This document shows positions 46,714 to 56,336 of a stretch of 64,000 nucleotides of DNA, piece after piece; positions within the stretch are counted from its first letter, which is position 1, and each line of letters begins with the position of its first letter. Made by a program: the position numbers and the translations under genes. The notes below the pieces were generated by a model. The model worked only from the letters and a program-made list of their open reading frames with translations. It did no database searches and had not been told where the DNA came from. This DNA comes from a bacterium (lineage in GTDB: Bacteria; Planctomycetota; Planctomycetia; Planctomycetales; Planctomycetaceae): contig WGMU01000006.1 in NCBI GenBank assembly GCA_016124895.1, positions 183,741-247,740 on the forward strand, given 5' to 3'.

Positions 46714-49499
46714 CGAAGGCGAAGGTGGTCGAACCAGTCATCCGGACGCCCTGAACTGTGCAGCGAGAGCGCGCCGGGAATGTGTTCGCTGCCAGGCACC
46801 GACAGCTCCTTCCCGAGGGGCGAATTGATCGAGATTCGCAGGTAATCCGGCCGTGTCGCGTCGAGTGGTACCTGGACTGGAAAAACAACATTGGCACTGT
46901 CATCAATTCGCGAGTGCCGCGACGGAACAAGATTCGCTTCCACAGCCCAATCTGGTGCAATATCAACCAGACTCCAGGCCAACGGCTGGGACGACACCAG
47001 ACAGTGGTTAAACTGCAACGTGAAGTCACACCCAGCCGACGCCTGCCCCCGGTTGATGATCGGTGTAGCGCCGGCGACGGCAAATGAGTTGTGGTCACAA
47101 ACAACGTGGCCTGCGACGCTGTCAGATATTCCGACACACAGGAAATGCAACGGTTTCTCGCGGCAGTGGAACGCATTTCGGCACACTCGCAACACCGAAC
47201 GTGATTCCCCCTGACTCGCCACGTTGTACATCAGCCGGGAATACGGATTTTCGCTGCAGAAAAGATTTCGCGTCAGCGTGACGGTGCTTCCTGCCTTGTG
47301 AACTGGCGATCGGACAAAACCGGTCAGCCGTGAACACAGAACGCAATCGCGAACCCACAGGCTGGCAGGCATCGCATCTTCCATCGCGCCCACCTGGTCG
47401 GCGAGCTGAATCAACGGGCCGGGTCCGCTGGTACTGTCTGTTTCTAAGGGCGATTCCGTGAACGAGCAATGTTCGATCACGAACGTTCCGTCGGCATACA
47501 CCTCAAGTGGCATCGAATCCGGAGTCGCGGGCCAGTGAAAATACAGGCCACTGAGGCGACAGTCGTGCTGCGCTTTGATCGAGTGCATTTTCAGTGGTAG
47601 CGGCTGGGATCCGCTGGTGATCCACTGAGCGGGAAGAATCACTGTCCCCGCCCGCGAAACAATCGCGGACCCGGCGGGCATCACCAAATTGTGGAGATTC
47701 TCGATGTACGGACCCGAATCGAGGATTTCGATGACGTCGTTGGGCTTCATAGCACGACTGGCGGAAAAAATGGACCGGTATTGTGCGGTGCCGTCCTGCT
47801 TCACTGTGAGCACTCGCCGTCCCAGCAGCCAGTCATCCAGGCTCGGTGGTTCATCGAGGGGCTCTGGATGAATGGCCTGACTGAGTGGCGTGAGCGTCCA
47901 GTCGGGACCGCCCGGACCTGTCCCGGCATGTACGCCTGGAGATGTTGATGGGACCTCTTTTCCGGAGTGCCCGGCTTCGGCTGATCCATCTATTGTGTGG
48001 CGATCGGTTGGAGTCACCCCTTTCGTCATCTGCTGGTCTGGCAAGCCGAGAGACGACGTCAAATCAAGTGAGGACAACGGAAAGGCTCCACCGGTAAAAC
48101 TTCGGACCATCTGAACGAGCGGTGTCAGCAGAATGGACGCAGTCATGCAAGCGGCGACGGCAAGTACTTTCAGCCGCTTGATCGCCACGTTTCTACGCAA
48201 CCCGGACACGCTCGAATTGAGACCGGTCTCGATCTCCTCTGGCCATGTGGACGGCGGCGAGGCAATGTCAAACTGAGCCAGCAGTCTTCGCGTCTCATCG
48301 TGCGATGCAAAGGCCCTGAGTCGCTCAGCGACCGCTTGCGCACTGCGAGGCCGGCGCTGTGGATCGTGTTCCAGCAGGTCGCGGATCAGAACGCGGACGC
48401 CTGCCGGAGTGCCTGGTGGAAGCCGTTCATCAGGGCTGACTGCCCCCCGATCGCCGCCACCTGCCTCAACGGAACCTGAAGATTCAGCCGCTATCCTGCC
48501 TGGCGTTGTTCCGGTGAGACACGCAAACAGCGTGACACCAATGCTGTAAAGATCTGCCGCGGGCGACGCGTTCTGTGGACGTGCCAGTTGCTCAGGCGCC
48601 ATGAAGTCGGGCGTTCCGACCAGATGCCCGAAGGAGACCGACCTGTCACCTGCAGCGGATACGGGTGAGTCCTCGCCAGTATCCCCCTGTTTTGCCGTGT
48701 CTCGTGTTTCCGTGGCTGACAGTGTCGTGAGCGTTTCACCGAGAATCGCGAGCCCCAGATCCAGAATTCGCAGCATCCCCGTTGCCGTCAGCATGAGATT
48801 TGACGGCTTGAGATCCCGATGCACCATCCCAAGCTGGTGGGCTGCCGCCATCGCGGTGCAGACCTGCATCACGAGATCACAGGCGACGGGTGACGGCAAA
48901 GGGCCGATCCGGGCGATCAACCTGGAAAGATCGCAGCCGGAGATCACTTCCGTGACGAGATACAGTGTTCCGTCATACTCATGGGCCTCAAGGGCCGTGA
49001 CGAAAGCGGGATCGATCGACTCAAGGTGCCCGTGGGCCCGGATCTCATTGCGGAACCGGTTGACGATGCGGGGAGATCCGGCCAGGTGCGGCGCAATCAG
49101 TTTCAGGGCTCGCCGGGTGCCAAGCATCTGGTGTTCTGCCAGAAACACGACCCCCATTCCGCCCCGTCCCAGTGGCCGAATCAGGCGATAGGGGCCGATC
49201 TCTTCCGGTACGAGACGAATCTGCTCGTCAGGGGTTCTCGCAAGCGTTGCAGTCTCTAATGGGTCGGGAAGTCGCAGGCTGGCATAGTCGTTGATGATCT
49301 GCTGCGTTTGACCGTCACTCAACAATCGACATGCGTTGTCGATATCTTCGATGCTCACGGACAGTTGTTGAATTCGTGCGGAGAAGGATTCCAGCGAGTC
49401 TGCCGTTGAATGAGTTTGTCCCACGTCGCAGCGACGCGGTCCCGGCGACTCAGGAGATCCTGTTCGTCGTACCGATTGATCTGGGGTGTGGTCCGGCAT
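46656..49499 (-). CDS. Membrane Ser/Thr kinase with beta-helix-like extracytoplasmic domain
   Basis: 947 residues. Residues 104-398 are a Hanks-type kinase domain: glycine loop IRPLGRGGMGVVFLAEH, Lys133 (ALKLIAP), catalytic MVHRDLKPSNLML with Asp229, metal-binding LDLGLA (DLG in place of DFG) and VGTPDFMAPEQL. An insert of about 40 residues lies between DLG and VGTPDF. A TM helix follows at about 444-463. The extracytoplasmic half, residues 540-925, has repeated short strands (VIEILDSGPYIENLHNLVMPAGSAIVSRAGTVILP, WVRDCVLCSRLTGF, VVCDHNSFAVAGATP) typical of right-handed parallel beta-helices. It is preceded by an ECF sigma gene and overlapped by a TPR-like gene. Confidence 0.92.
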   Translation of the reverse strand: MPDHTPDQSVRRTGSPESPGPRRCDVGQTHSTADSLESFSARIQQLSVSIEDIDNACRLLSDGQTQQIINDYASLRLPDPLETATLARTPDEQIRLVPEEIGPYRLIRPLGRGGMGVVFLAEHQMLGTRRALKLIAPHLAGSPRIVNRFRNEIRAHGHLESIDPAFVTALEAHEYDGTLYLVTEVISGCDLSRLIARIGPLPSPVACDLVMQVCTAMAAAHQLGMVHRDLKPSNLMLTATGMLRILDLGLAILGETLTTLSATETRDTAKQGDTGEDSPVSAAGDRSVSFGHLVGTPDFMAPEQLARPQNASPAADLYSIGVTLFACLTGTTPGRIAAESSGSVEAGGGDRGAVSPDERLPPGTPAGVRVLIRDLLEHDPQRRPRSAQAVAERLRAFASHDETRRLLAQFDIASPPSTWPEEIETGLNSSVSGLRRNVAIKRLKVLAVAACMTASILLTPLVQMVRSFTGGAFPLSSLDLTSSLGLPDQQMTKGVTPTDRHTIDGSAEAGHSGKEVPSTSPGVHAGTGPGGPDWTLTPLSQAIHPEPLDEPPSLDDWLLGRRVLTVKQDGTAQYRSIFSASRAMKPNDVIEILDSGPYIENLHNLVMPAGSAIVSRAGTVILPAQWITSGSQPLPLKMHSIKAQHDCRLSGLYFHWPATPDSMPLEVYADGTFVIEHCSFTESPLETDSTSGPGPLIQLADQVGAMEDAMPASLWVRDCVLCSRLTGFVRSPVHKAGSTVTLTRNLFCSENPYSRLMYNVASQGESRSVLRVCRNAFHCREKPLHFLCVGISDSVAGHVVCDHNSFAVAGATPIINRGQASAGCDFTLQFNHCLVSSQPLAWSLVDIAPDWAVEANLVPSRHSRIDDSANVVFPVQVPLDATRPDYLRISINSPLGKELSVPGSEHIPGALSLHSSGRPDDWFDHLRLRWCSQTELHRTFASLLESL

Positions 49500-49605
49500 G
49501 GTTTCTGACTGGTGTGTGAAGGTCGTCCTGCAGCCCGTTTTTCGGACGACACCAGGCGAGTGCTTTCATCTGAATTAACGCTGCGGCGCCATGCCACCGC
49601 CCACA

Positions 49606-50322
49606 TCACGGTTGCTGGCCATTGCCGACATTGTCAGCCGTGTCACCAAGACGGTTGCGCAGCCATTTGAGGATTTCGAAGTGCGCCTGCCTCGCGGCGC
49701 GTTCGGACCCCCCGACTTCTTCAGAGATCTCGCGGAAGGTCAGTTCGTTTCTCGAGTACTTCAGCCAGAAGATCGGCCAGCGGCGCGGGAAACGCTGTTT
49801 CGCCTCCGCCATCGCCACGGCGACAATGTCGCGCAGGAATGGCAATGCGTTCTCGACGCCGCTCTCCGGACTGACAATTGATTGCGACAGACGCTCCACG
49901 ATTTCGTCGAGGAGAGCGCCCTTCAGGTCGGCTTCATTGACAGTGCCGGACGCCATGCCCTGCCGCTGCAGGTCGATCCGCGCGTTCTTCAGAATGGTCA
50001 TCAGCCAGGGGCGAAACTGAGGCTTTCCATCGTCGGGGGCGCGTTGAAATCGGTCAATTCCCACAAACGCATTCTTCAAGACGAGCTGGATGACATCGTC
50101 CCGATCGTGTGGCTGCAGCCCCTTTTTTTCCAGCCAGCGGCTCATCCCGCCTGCGTAGAGGCGGACGAACCGATCCCAGGCGTCACTGCGACCAGCGCGC
50201 AGCCCTTCGAGCAAGGTATCTGGGTTTCGTGCGACCAACTCAGGAGCGCATCCGACGGTGCTTTCATAGGACTGCAACAGCCTGGTCGATTTGAAATAAG
50301 GTTGGCCCGAGAGAACTCGCAC
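49606..50322 (-). CDS. ECF RNA polymerase sigma factor
   Basis: 238 residues from a GTG at 50322. Region 2 is in DRDDVIQLVLKNAFVGIDRFQRAPDDGKPQFRPWLMTILKNARIDLQR (about 78-125). Region 4 is in LKYSRNELTFREISEEVGGSERAARQAHFEILKWLRNRL near the C-terminus. The conserved region-4 helix-turn-helix is recognisable but diverged. An N-terminal extension of about 35 residues may be overread; a later start is possible. The kinase gene starts 107 bp downstream on the same strand, a common planctomycete arrangement in which sigma and kinase form one signalling unit. Confidence 0.87.
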   Translation of the reverse strand: MRVLSGQPYFKSTRLLQSYESTVGCAPELVARNPDTLLEGLRAGRSDAWDRFVRLYAGGMSRWLEKKGLQPHDRDDVIQLVLKNAFVGIDRFQRAPDDGKPQFRPWLMTILKNARIDLQRQGMASGTVNEADLKGALLDEIVERLSQSIVSPESGVENALPFLRDIVAVAMAEAKQRFPRRWPIFWLKYSRNELTFREISEEVGGSERAARQAHFEILKWLRNRLGDTADNVGNGQQP

Positions 50323-50746
50323 CGCCAGAACCTGTTCATTTCGAGATTATCCAGACAGCACGTTGATTTCCAGTGGGCGGCCTCAGGCTCTCGCTCAGAG
50401 CGTTTCGCCCTGCCGGCTCAGTGTCTCGACACCGTTTTCCACGAGCGCACTGACCGTCAGCCCGCATCACACGGCAGCGCGTGACGTGGTTTCCGTCGGT
50501 GATGATGCCAGCAGCCCCCGCGAAGCACGCACTCACCTGATGCCCACCGTTCCACATGGCGCTGGTCCGTTAATCGTCTCGAAACCACAGTTGCGGATCG
50601 GATTTTGGGTATGCCGGCGCGGACCAGAGGTCTGGGCAAAAGCGGGTCCAGTCGTCCCGCAGCGTCGCGATCACGACTTTTGTTCCCGTCCATCAACCAC
50701 TTTCCAGTCTGGACGAAACAGGCTGGGCATAGGAGCAACGTGCAAA
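50323..50746. other. Region between divergent sigma and subtilase genes
   Basis: 424 bp. The plus frame of the subtilase is open through it, but without signal or homology. It should hold promoters for both the sigma-kinase operon and the surface-protein genes. AGGAG at 50731-50735 precedes the GTG at 50747. I see no clear palindrome or further gene. Confidence 0.4.
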
Positions 50747-53700
50747 GTGCTGATCAGCAGTTTCACAAAACGGATCATCCAGCCGCTTGTACAAAAACGT
50801 CGCCGCATGAATTCGCCTCCAGCGTGCAGTGCTGCCTGGCGGTTCCGTGGTCAGGACCACGCGGAAATCCTGGAAGTCCGTTGCCTGCTGTCAGCCGCTC
50901 ATGACCTGATCGGAGTGACGGACCTGCGTGCGGATCCGGAGTTCGCCGGGATTGACGGGTCCGATCTTACAGTGGTCGTGATTGACTCTGGCGTGGATGT
51001 GTCACATCCGTTGATCTCGCCGAACTACGTGTTCGACCCTGTGACAGGGAATCCCGTCGGGCAGGACTTCATCTTCGGCGGCACAAACCCGATTCCGGTG
51101 AGTCCGCATGGCACGCACGTGGCGGGAATTATCGGTGCCTCTGATCCGGACATTGGCGTGGCTCCGGGGGTCAACCTGATCGGGCTACAGGTTGGGCTAG
51201 GTGGTAGGGCCATTTCAAATGCCGCCGTTGAGTCCGCCCTTCAGTGGGTGATTGAGCATCGCGACGAATTCAATATTGTGGCGGTCAACATGTCGCTCGG
51301 TGGGGGCCTGTTTCTCACGCCGGCCGGAGCGGCAAATGATCCCCGCGCTGACGAAATCGACTTCCTGGAAAGTCAGGGGGTCGCCGTCGTTTCAGCGGCC
51401 GGTAACAGTTTTGCGGACCTTTCCCATCTGGCACGATTGGGAGTTGTGCCCTCCAATTCAGTGAACCGTGTGGGCTCGCCGGGGATCCTGAGCACCTTCG
51501 ACGTCGGAGCGGTCTACGAAGGTGATCCAGATGATTCAGGGGCTGTCACTGTCTCGTTCGGAAGTATTGTGTCTGGCGATCTTGAACCGGACGCCGACCA
51601 GATCACTGTTTTCAGTCAGCGCCCGCTGCCGTCACTTGATTCCACGATCTTCGCCCCTGGCGCGACCATTGAAAGCACTGTTCCCATCACCGGCGTGAAT
51701 CCTCAGGGGCTCGCAGGATTCAATGGCACCAGTATGGCTGCTCCCATGGTGTCGGGCGCGGTTGCACTCCTGCAGCAGACGGCCCTGCAGTTCGGGGGTC
51801 AACTGCTACCCGTACCGCTCCTCCAGAGCATCGTCATGCAGACCGCGGATGTCATTGTTGACAATGCCGACGACTCTGTTTTCCTGAGCTTCGAGCCCGG
51901 AGATCCTGCATCTGATGGCCAGTTACACCAGATGCTGCTGACCGGTCAGGCGTTTCGACGCATCAATGTCCACAAGGCTGCTCAGGCTGTGGTCGACTTC
52001 TTCGCCGGTCTTGAGGATACCAATGGAACCATCAGCACGGCTTCTCCGGGACGGGAAGTGTTTGTCGCCAACGGAGCGCTGTCGCCCATCGGCCAGTTGC
52101 GACTTGCGGACAGCCAGCGCCCCATCGTCGGGTCCATCGGCAATGATGGCGACAAACTGGTTGGTGCCAAAGACGTCGATTTCTACGAACTGAGCGTACT
52201 CTCGCCTGGAGAGCTGACCATCACCACGTCCGGTCCGGTGGAAGGTGCCGCGGACACATTTCTCCGCTTGTTCGATCCAGATGGGACTGAGCTGGGAAGC
52301 GACGACAACAGCGCGGGCAACGGCTTTTCCCGAATCACGATACCAGTGGTACCGGCTGGCACGTACTTCGTGGCGGTCAGTGGGGCGCCGAACGACGAAT
52401 TCGACCCGAACAGTCTGGGCACCGGTGTGAACGGCAGCCTGGGCGACTATCAACTGAGCTTTGCACTCTCATCTGCGGACATCGACGGTACCATCGCGTC
52501 GGCGACTGATCTCGGGGCGGTTTCGGGTGACAGCCCCCTCACGGTGACGAATGGCGTTGGCATCAACGAAGCCAATGGACACTTCGACCAGCTTGATGTC
52601 GTCGACATGTTTCGAATCGAAGTGCCGGAGTCGGGCGTTCTGCGGCTGGATATCGACACATTTCTGACCAGTGGTGGAAAGCGCAACCCACTGTATGACA
52701 ACCGCCAGGAGTTCATCCCGGTCAATTCCGCTCATGACACATATCTGCGTCTGTTCGACGCCGAGGGGACCGAGATTGCGTTCAACAATGACGCTCTGGC
52801 AGCAGCGACCGGTGACACTGATGGTCTTGCGGAGGTCGCTGGCGTGCAGCATCCGGGATACAGCTTTCGAGGAAGTGAGCGAACCGGCAACGGTACGATC
52901 TTCAAGAACAGCGCAACCGCTGACGGTCGCATCAAAGACAGCTACCTGGAAACAGAACTGGGGCGCGGGGTCTATTACATTGGCGTCTCAAGTGCGGCAG
53001 ACAGCAGCTACAACCCACTGTCAACAGCCGGACGCGACACGGCCTCGATGGCGATCCACTATGACCTGACAGCTCTGTTCGAGCCGCATGACACGGACGG
53101 GAGCATTTCCAGAGCGAGCGACTCCGCAGCCCTGATGCCGGGGATGGGAGAAGTGCTTGAACGTTCGGGGGAGATCGGTCGTGATGGCGTCGGCAGCGTC
53201 GGCAGCGACGTGGATATGCTTCGCATCGTTGCCCCTTCGTCCGGCCTGCTGGACATCCAGGTGAACACCGGAAGTGGCTCGGGAATTGCCGCCGGCGAGG
53301 GCGTCGACTCCACGGTGACCGTCTACTCCGCGACAGGTCTGCCGATCGCCGGCAATGACGATCACGCTGGCTCCCTGGACGCCCGCATTCAGCTTCTGGT
53401 CACGGCCGGTGAGGAACTGTTCGTTGCAATCGCCGGTTCCGGCGCTGCCGGGTTCGATCCCGCAGTGCCGGGCTCCAGTACAACCGGAGACACAGGGAAG
53501 TACCAGCTTCAGGTAACGCTTCAGGACGCTGGCACCATCGCCAGCCAGATTGATGACACGACCAGCGGAGGCGCGATTCAGACGGTCTCCACCGGGACGG
53601 TCGTGGCCGCTTCGATCGGAAATGACGATGGTGTCCTGCGTGGTGACAGGGACATCGACCTGTTTCGATTCAACGCTGCAGCAACCGGACGCGTCACGAT

Positions 53701-56161
53701 TGAAACGCTTCCCACCGGCCCGTTCAGTTCCGACACATTTCTGCGTGTCTTTCGTCAGGAAGACAATGGGGATTTCACCGAGGTTGCCTTCAATGACAAT
53801 GTCTCCACCGTGCTGCGTCACAGCAGCGTCGAGGTTGACGTGGTTGAAGGGGTGACTTACCTGATCGGAGTCAGTGGAACGAGCCTGTCCGCTCGTTCGT
53901 ACGATCCGGTTACTGGTAGTGGTTCCACTTCTGGCGACACAGGTGAGTATCTGCTGCGAGTCAACGAGTCTGAGGCACCGGAAGTGGTTGTGGCTGGGTT
54001 GAGTTCGACGTCGATCGAGGATGGGGACAGCTCTCCATCCACAACGGACGGGACGAGCTTCGGAACCGTGACGGTGGATGGATCGACTTTGAGCCGAACA
54101 TTCACAGTGTCGAACACCGGAACGGCGACGTTGACGACATCGGGGCTAAGCGTCCCGGCGGGGTACACAGTCACGGAGCCGCTCTCGGCGTCGATCGCTG
54201 CGGGGAGCAGTGACACCTTCACCGTGCGGCTGGATGCAGCCACGGCGGGGACGAAGAGCGGCCAGATCAGCTTCACGACGAACGACAGCGACGAAACTCC
54301 CTACAACTTCTCGATCACCGGTTCTGTGCAGGCTCCGATGGTTCCGGAAATAGCGGTGACGGGATTGGGTTCAACGTCGATCGCCGATGGTGACAGCAGT
54401 CCGTCGACAACGGACGGGACGGACTTTGGCAGCGTGACGCTCGGAGGCACTGCGCTGAGCCGGACGTTCACGGTTTCAAACACGGGGACGGCGACGCTGA
54501 CGACATCGGGGCTGAGCGTGCCGGCGGGTTACACGATCACAGAGCCGCTTTCGTCATCGATCGCTCCGGGGAACAGTGACACCTTCACCGTGCGGCTGGA
54601 TGCTGCGGCGGCGGGGACGAAGAGTGGTGAGATCAGCTTCACGACCAACGACAGCGACGAAAATCCCTACAACTTTTCTGTCACCGGATCGGTGCAGGAT
54701 GACACCGAGAGTATCAGTATTACTGTTGGAGAGCACCGTCTTCTGCCGAATCGCTCCGGCCAGGTCATTCAGCTATTTGTGACGGGAGGGGCTCCGTTTG
54801 CCGGTATGACTCTGCGGGTGCAGATCGGCGATGGCGGTCCTGAAGCAGGAGGCAGCCAGGATGGGCCGTCCATCCAGACCGTCGATATCCTCACCGGGAC
54901 CGTGTTCGAGTCGAACAACACTGGCCTGCGTCAGGACGTTGACGGCGACTCGCCGGACACCGTTCCGCAGTTTGAACGAGCGGAGACGACAACCAACAGC
55001 GGAACCGTCAGTGCCTCAGGGCTGCTGGCCACCATAACGATCGACACTACGGGGTTCACTGAAGCAGGAGACTTCGACCTGAAGATCACCGGGACCGCAG
55101 ATGGCGACACCAGCTTTGCTCCTGCGACCGCGCCGATTGAGTTGACGAACGGCACAATCAGTATCGTGGATGCTTTTGTCGCCGGTCGTCAGGTCTTCTA
55201 CAACAATTCCGTGTGGGACGGACAGACAAGTGGCTCGGACAGTCGGGACGATCAGGCGATCGCCACGGACAAACAGGCCCTGCTTCCTGGTCAAACTGCG
55301 TCGTTTGCCAACTACACCAACTACAGCCGCGGCCTCAACGGTGTGATGGTGGATATCGCGGCCCTGCCAGGCATTCCTGCTGCGGCAGACTTTCAGTTCC
55401 GAGTCGGTAATGACAACTTACCTTCCGGTACGGGATGGTCTGTGGCACCCGCCCCGCAGAGTATTTCCGTGCGTCCGGCGGCTGGCGTGGACGGCTCTGA
55501 TCGGGTCACAATTACCTGGGCCGATAACCAGATCGCGGGACAGTGGCTGCAGGTCGTCGTGCTTCCAACGGCGGCGACCGGTCTGGCTGTGGCCGATGAA
55601 TTCTTCTTCGGCAATGCCGTCGGTGATTCGGGCAATTCCGCAACCAATGCAACCGTCGATACGACGGATGAGATCGATGCCCGCAACAATACTCGCTCTT
55701 TCCTGAATCCAGCAGGGATTGATTTTCCATACGACTACAATCGGGACAAGAGCGTTGATACGGCGGATGAGATCATCGCGAGGCAGCATGTCACTTTCTT
55801 CCAGTCGGCACTGAAACTGATCAGTCCAGTCTCTGCGGCGGTCAGCGGGTCACAGCCGTCGGCCGCATTTGCACTTGATTCTGAGGAAGTTCTCTCCTCT
55901 CCGCTGACCTCGTCAGCCGCCCCCCGACAGGCCGGACTGCAGGCCATCTTCAGTGGGACGCAGCCTCTGAGTCAGCAGTCAGCCTCGATGGACGCCGTGC
56001 AACCGGAACCTGTTCTGCTGTCAGACGACGAGAACGAGTTGCAGTTCGTGGATAATTGGGACAGAGACTTTCCACCGGAGAAGGACAGCCCGACAGACAA
56101 ACTTCTACTTGTCGCGGAGCTTGTTGATTCTGCAATCAACTCGGCCCTCGAGTTCCTGTAG
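50747..56161 (+). CDS. Giant extracellular subtilase (S8) with anchor-D repeats and dockerin-like end
   Basis: 1804 residues from a GTG at 50747, which has AGGAG eleven bases upstream; ATG 50807 is an alternative. The N-terminus has Arg-rich sequence and EILEVRCLLSA, the planctomycete surface-protein motif. The S8 domain (about 60-365) has an intact triad: Asp80 (VVVIDSGVDVSHP), His121 (SPHGTHVAG) and Ser329 (NGTSMAAPM). Several PPC-type beta domains follow (LRLFDPDGTELGSDDNS and similar), then two 118-residue 'choice-of-anchor D' repeats (53978-54697), a 249-bp module shared with the next gene, and dockerin-like pairs TVDTTDEIDARNN and PYDYNRDKSVDTADEIIARQH. It is probably secreted or cell-surface bound. 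Confidence 0.92.
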   Translation: MLISSFTKRIIQPLVQKRRRMNSPPACSAAWRFRGQDHAEILEVRCLLSAAHDLIGVTDLRADPEFAGIDGSDLTVVVIDSGVDVSHPLISPNYVFDPVTGNPVGQDFIFGGTNPIPVSPHGTHVAGIIGASDPDIGVAPGVNLIGLQVGLGGRAISNAAVESALQWVIEHRDEFNIVAVNMSLGGGLFLTPAGAANDPRADEIDFLESQGVAVVSAAGNSFADLSHLARLGVVPSNSVNRVGSPGILSTFDVGAVYEGDPDDSGAVTVSFGSIVSGDLEPDADQITVFSQRPLPSLDSTIFAPGATIESTVPITGVNPQGLAGFNGTSMAAPMVSGAVALLQQTALQFGGQLLPVPLLQSIVMQTADVIVDNADDSVFLSFEPGDPASDGQLHQMLLTGQAFRRINVHKAAQAVVDFFAGLEDTNGTISTASPGREVFVANGALSPIGQLRLADSQRPIVGSIGNDGDKLVGAKDVDFYELSVLSPGELTITTSGPVEGAADTFLRLFDPDGTELGSDDNSAGNGFSRITIPVVPAGTYFVAVSGAPNDEFDPNSLGTGVNGSLGDYQLSFALSSADIDGTIASATDLGAVSGDSPLTVTNGVGINEANGHFDQLDVVDMFRIEVPESGVLRLDIDTFLTSGGKRNPLYDNRQEFIPVNSAHDTYLRLFDAEGTEIAFNNDALAAATGDTDGLAEVAGVQHPGYSFRGSERTGNGTIFKNSATADGRIKDSYLETELGRGVYYIGVSSAADSSYNPLSTAGRDTASMAIHYDLTALFEPHDTDGSISRASDSAALMPGMGEVLERSGEIGRDGVGSVGSDVDMLRIVAPSSGLLDIQVNTGSGSGIAAGEGVDSTVTVYSATGLPIAGNDDHAGSLDARIQLLVTAGEELFVAIAGSGAAGFDPAVPGSSTTGDTGKYQLQVTLQDAGTIASQIDDTTSGGAIQTVSTGTVVAASIGNDDGVLRGDRDIDLFRFNAAATGRVTIETLPTGPFSSDTFLRVFRQEDNGDFTEVAFNDNVSTVLRHSSVEVDVVEGVTYLIGVSGTSLSARSYDPVTGSGSTSGDTGEYLLRVNESEAPEVVVAGLSSTSIEDGDSSPSTTDGTSFGTVTVDGSTLSRTFTVSNTGTATLTTSGLSVPAGYTVTEPLSASIAAGSSDTFTVRLDAATAGTKSGQISFTTNDSDETPYNFSITGSVQAPMVPEIAVTGLGSTSIADGDSSPSTTDGTDFGSVTLGGTALSRTFTVSNTGTATLTTSGLSVPAGYTITEPLSSSIAPGNSDTFTVRLDAAAAGTKSGEISFTTNDSDENPYNFSVTGSVQDDTESISITVGEHRLLPNRSGQVIQLFVTGGAPFAGMTLRVQIGDGGPEAGGSQDGPSIQTVDILTGTVFESNNTGLRQDVDGDSPDTVPQFERAETTTNSGTVSASGLLATITIDTTGFTEAGDFDLKITGTADGDTSFAPATAPIELTNGTISIVDAFVAGRQVFYNNSVWDGQTSGSDSRDDQAIATDKQALLPGQTASFANYTNYSRGLNGVMVDIAALPGIPAAADFQFRVGNDNLPSGTGWSVAPAPQSISVRPAAGVDGSDRVTITWADNQIAGQWLQVVVLPTAATGLAVADEFFFGNAVGDSGNSATNATVDTTDEIDARNNTRSFLNPAGIDFPYDYNRDKSVDTADEIIARQHVTFFQSALKLISPVSAAVSGSQPSAAFALDSEEVLSSPLTSSAAPRQAGLQAIFSGTQPLSQQSASMDAVQPEPVLLSDDENELQFVDNWDRDFPPEKDSPTDKLLLVAELVDSAINSALEFL
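53978..54697 (+). repeat. Tandem 354-bp repeat within the subtilase gene
   Basis: Two units (53978-54331 and 54344-54697), each 354 bp or 118 codons, 12 bp apart. Each runs from PE(V/I)(V/A)V.GL.STSI through FTVSNTGTATLTTSGLSVPAGYT to FTTNDSDE.PYNFS(I/V)TGSVQ. They are highly similar at DNA and protein level, which points to recent internal duplication. Confidence 0.9.
54812..55060 (+). repeat. 249-bp module shared with the next gene (copy 1)
   Basis: From [20 protein letters not shown] to ITIDTTGFT. By hand count it differs from 56595-56843 at 16 of 249 bases with no gaps, and in only one of 83 amino acids (Asn to Ser). Sequence on either side is diverged. Confidence 0.92.
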
Positions 56162-56336
56162 TTGCCGTTTGAATCGTGGCGTTGCCTCGCAGTTCTCCAG
56201 AACTGCACTGCAGACTGTCACTTCGCTCGTTTCGGGCAGTCTGGCTGCCTCTCTTTTGCATCATTTCTGGTCACGGTCCTGCAGATGCCAGACAAATTCT
56301 GCAGGCGTTATTCGATATTGACCTGGGATCCTACTT

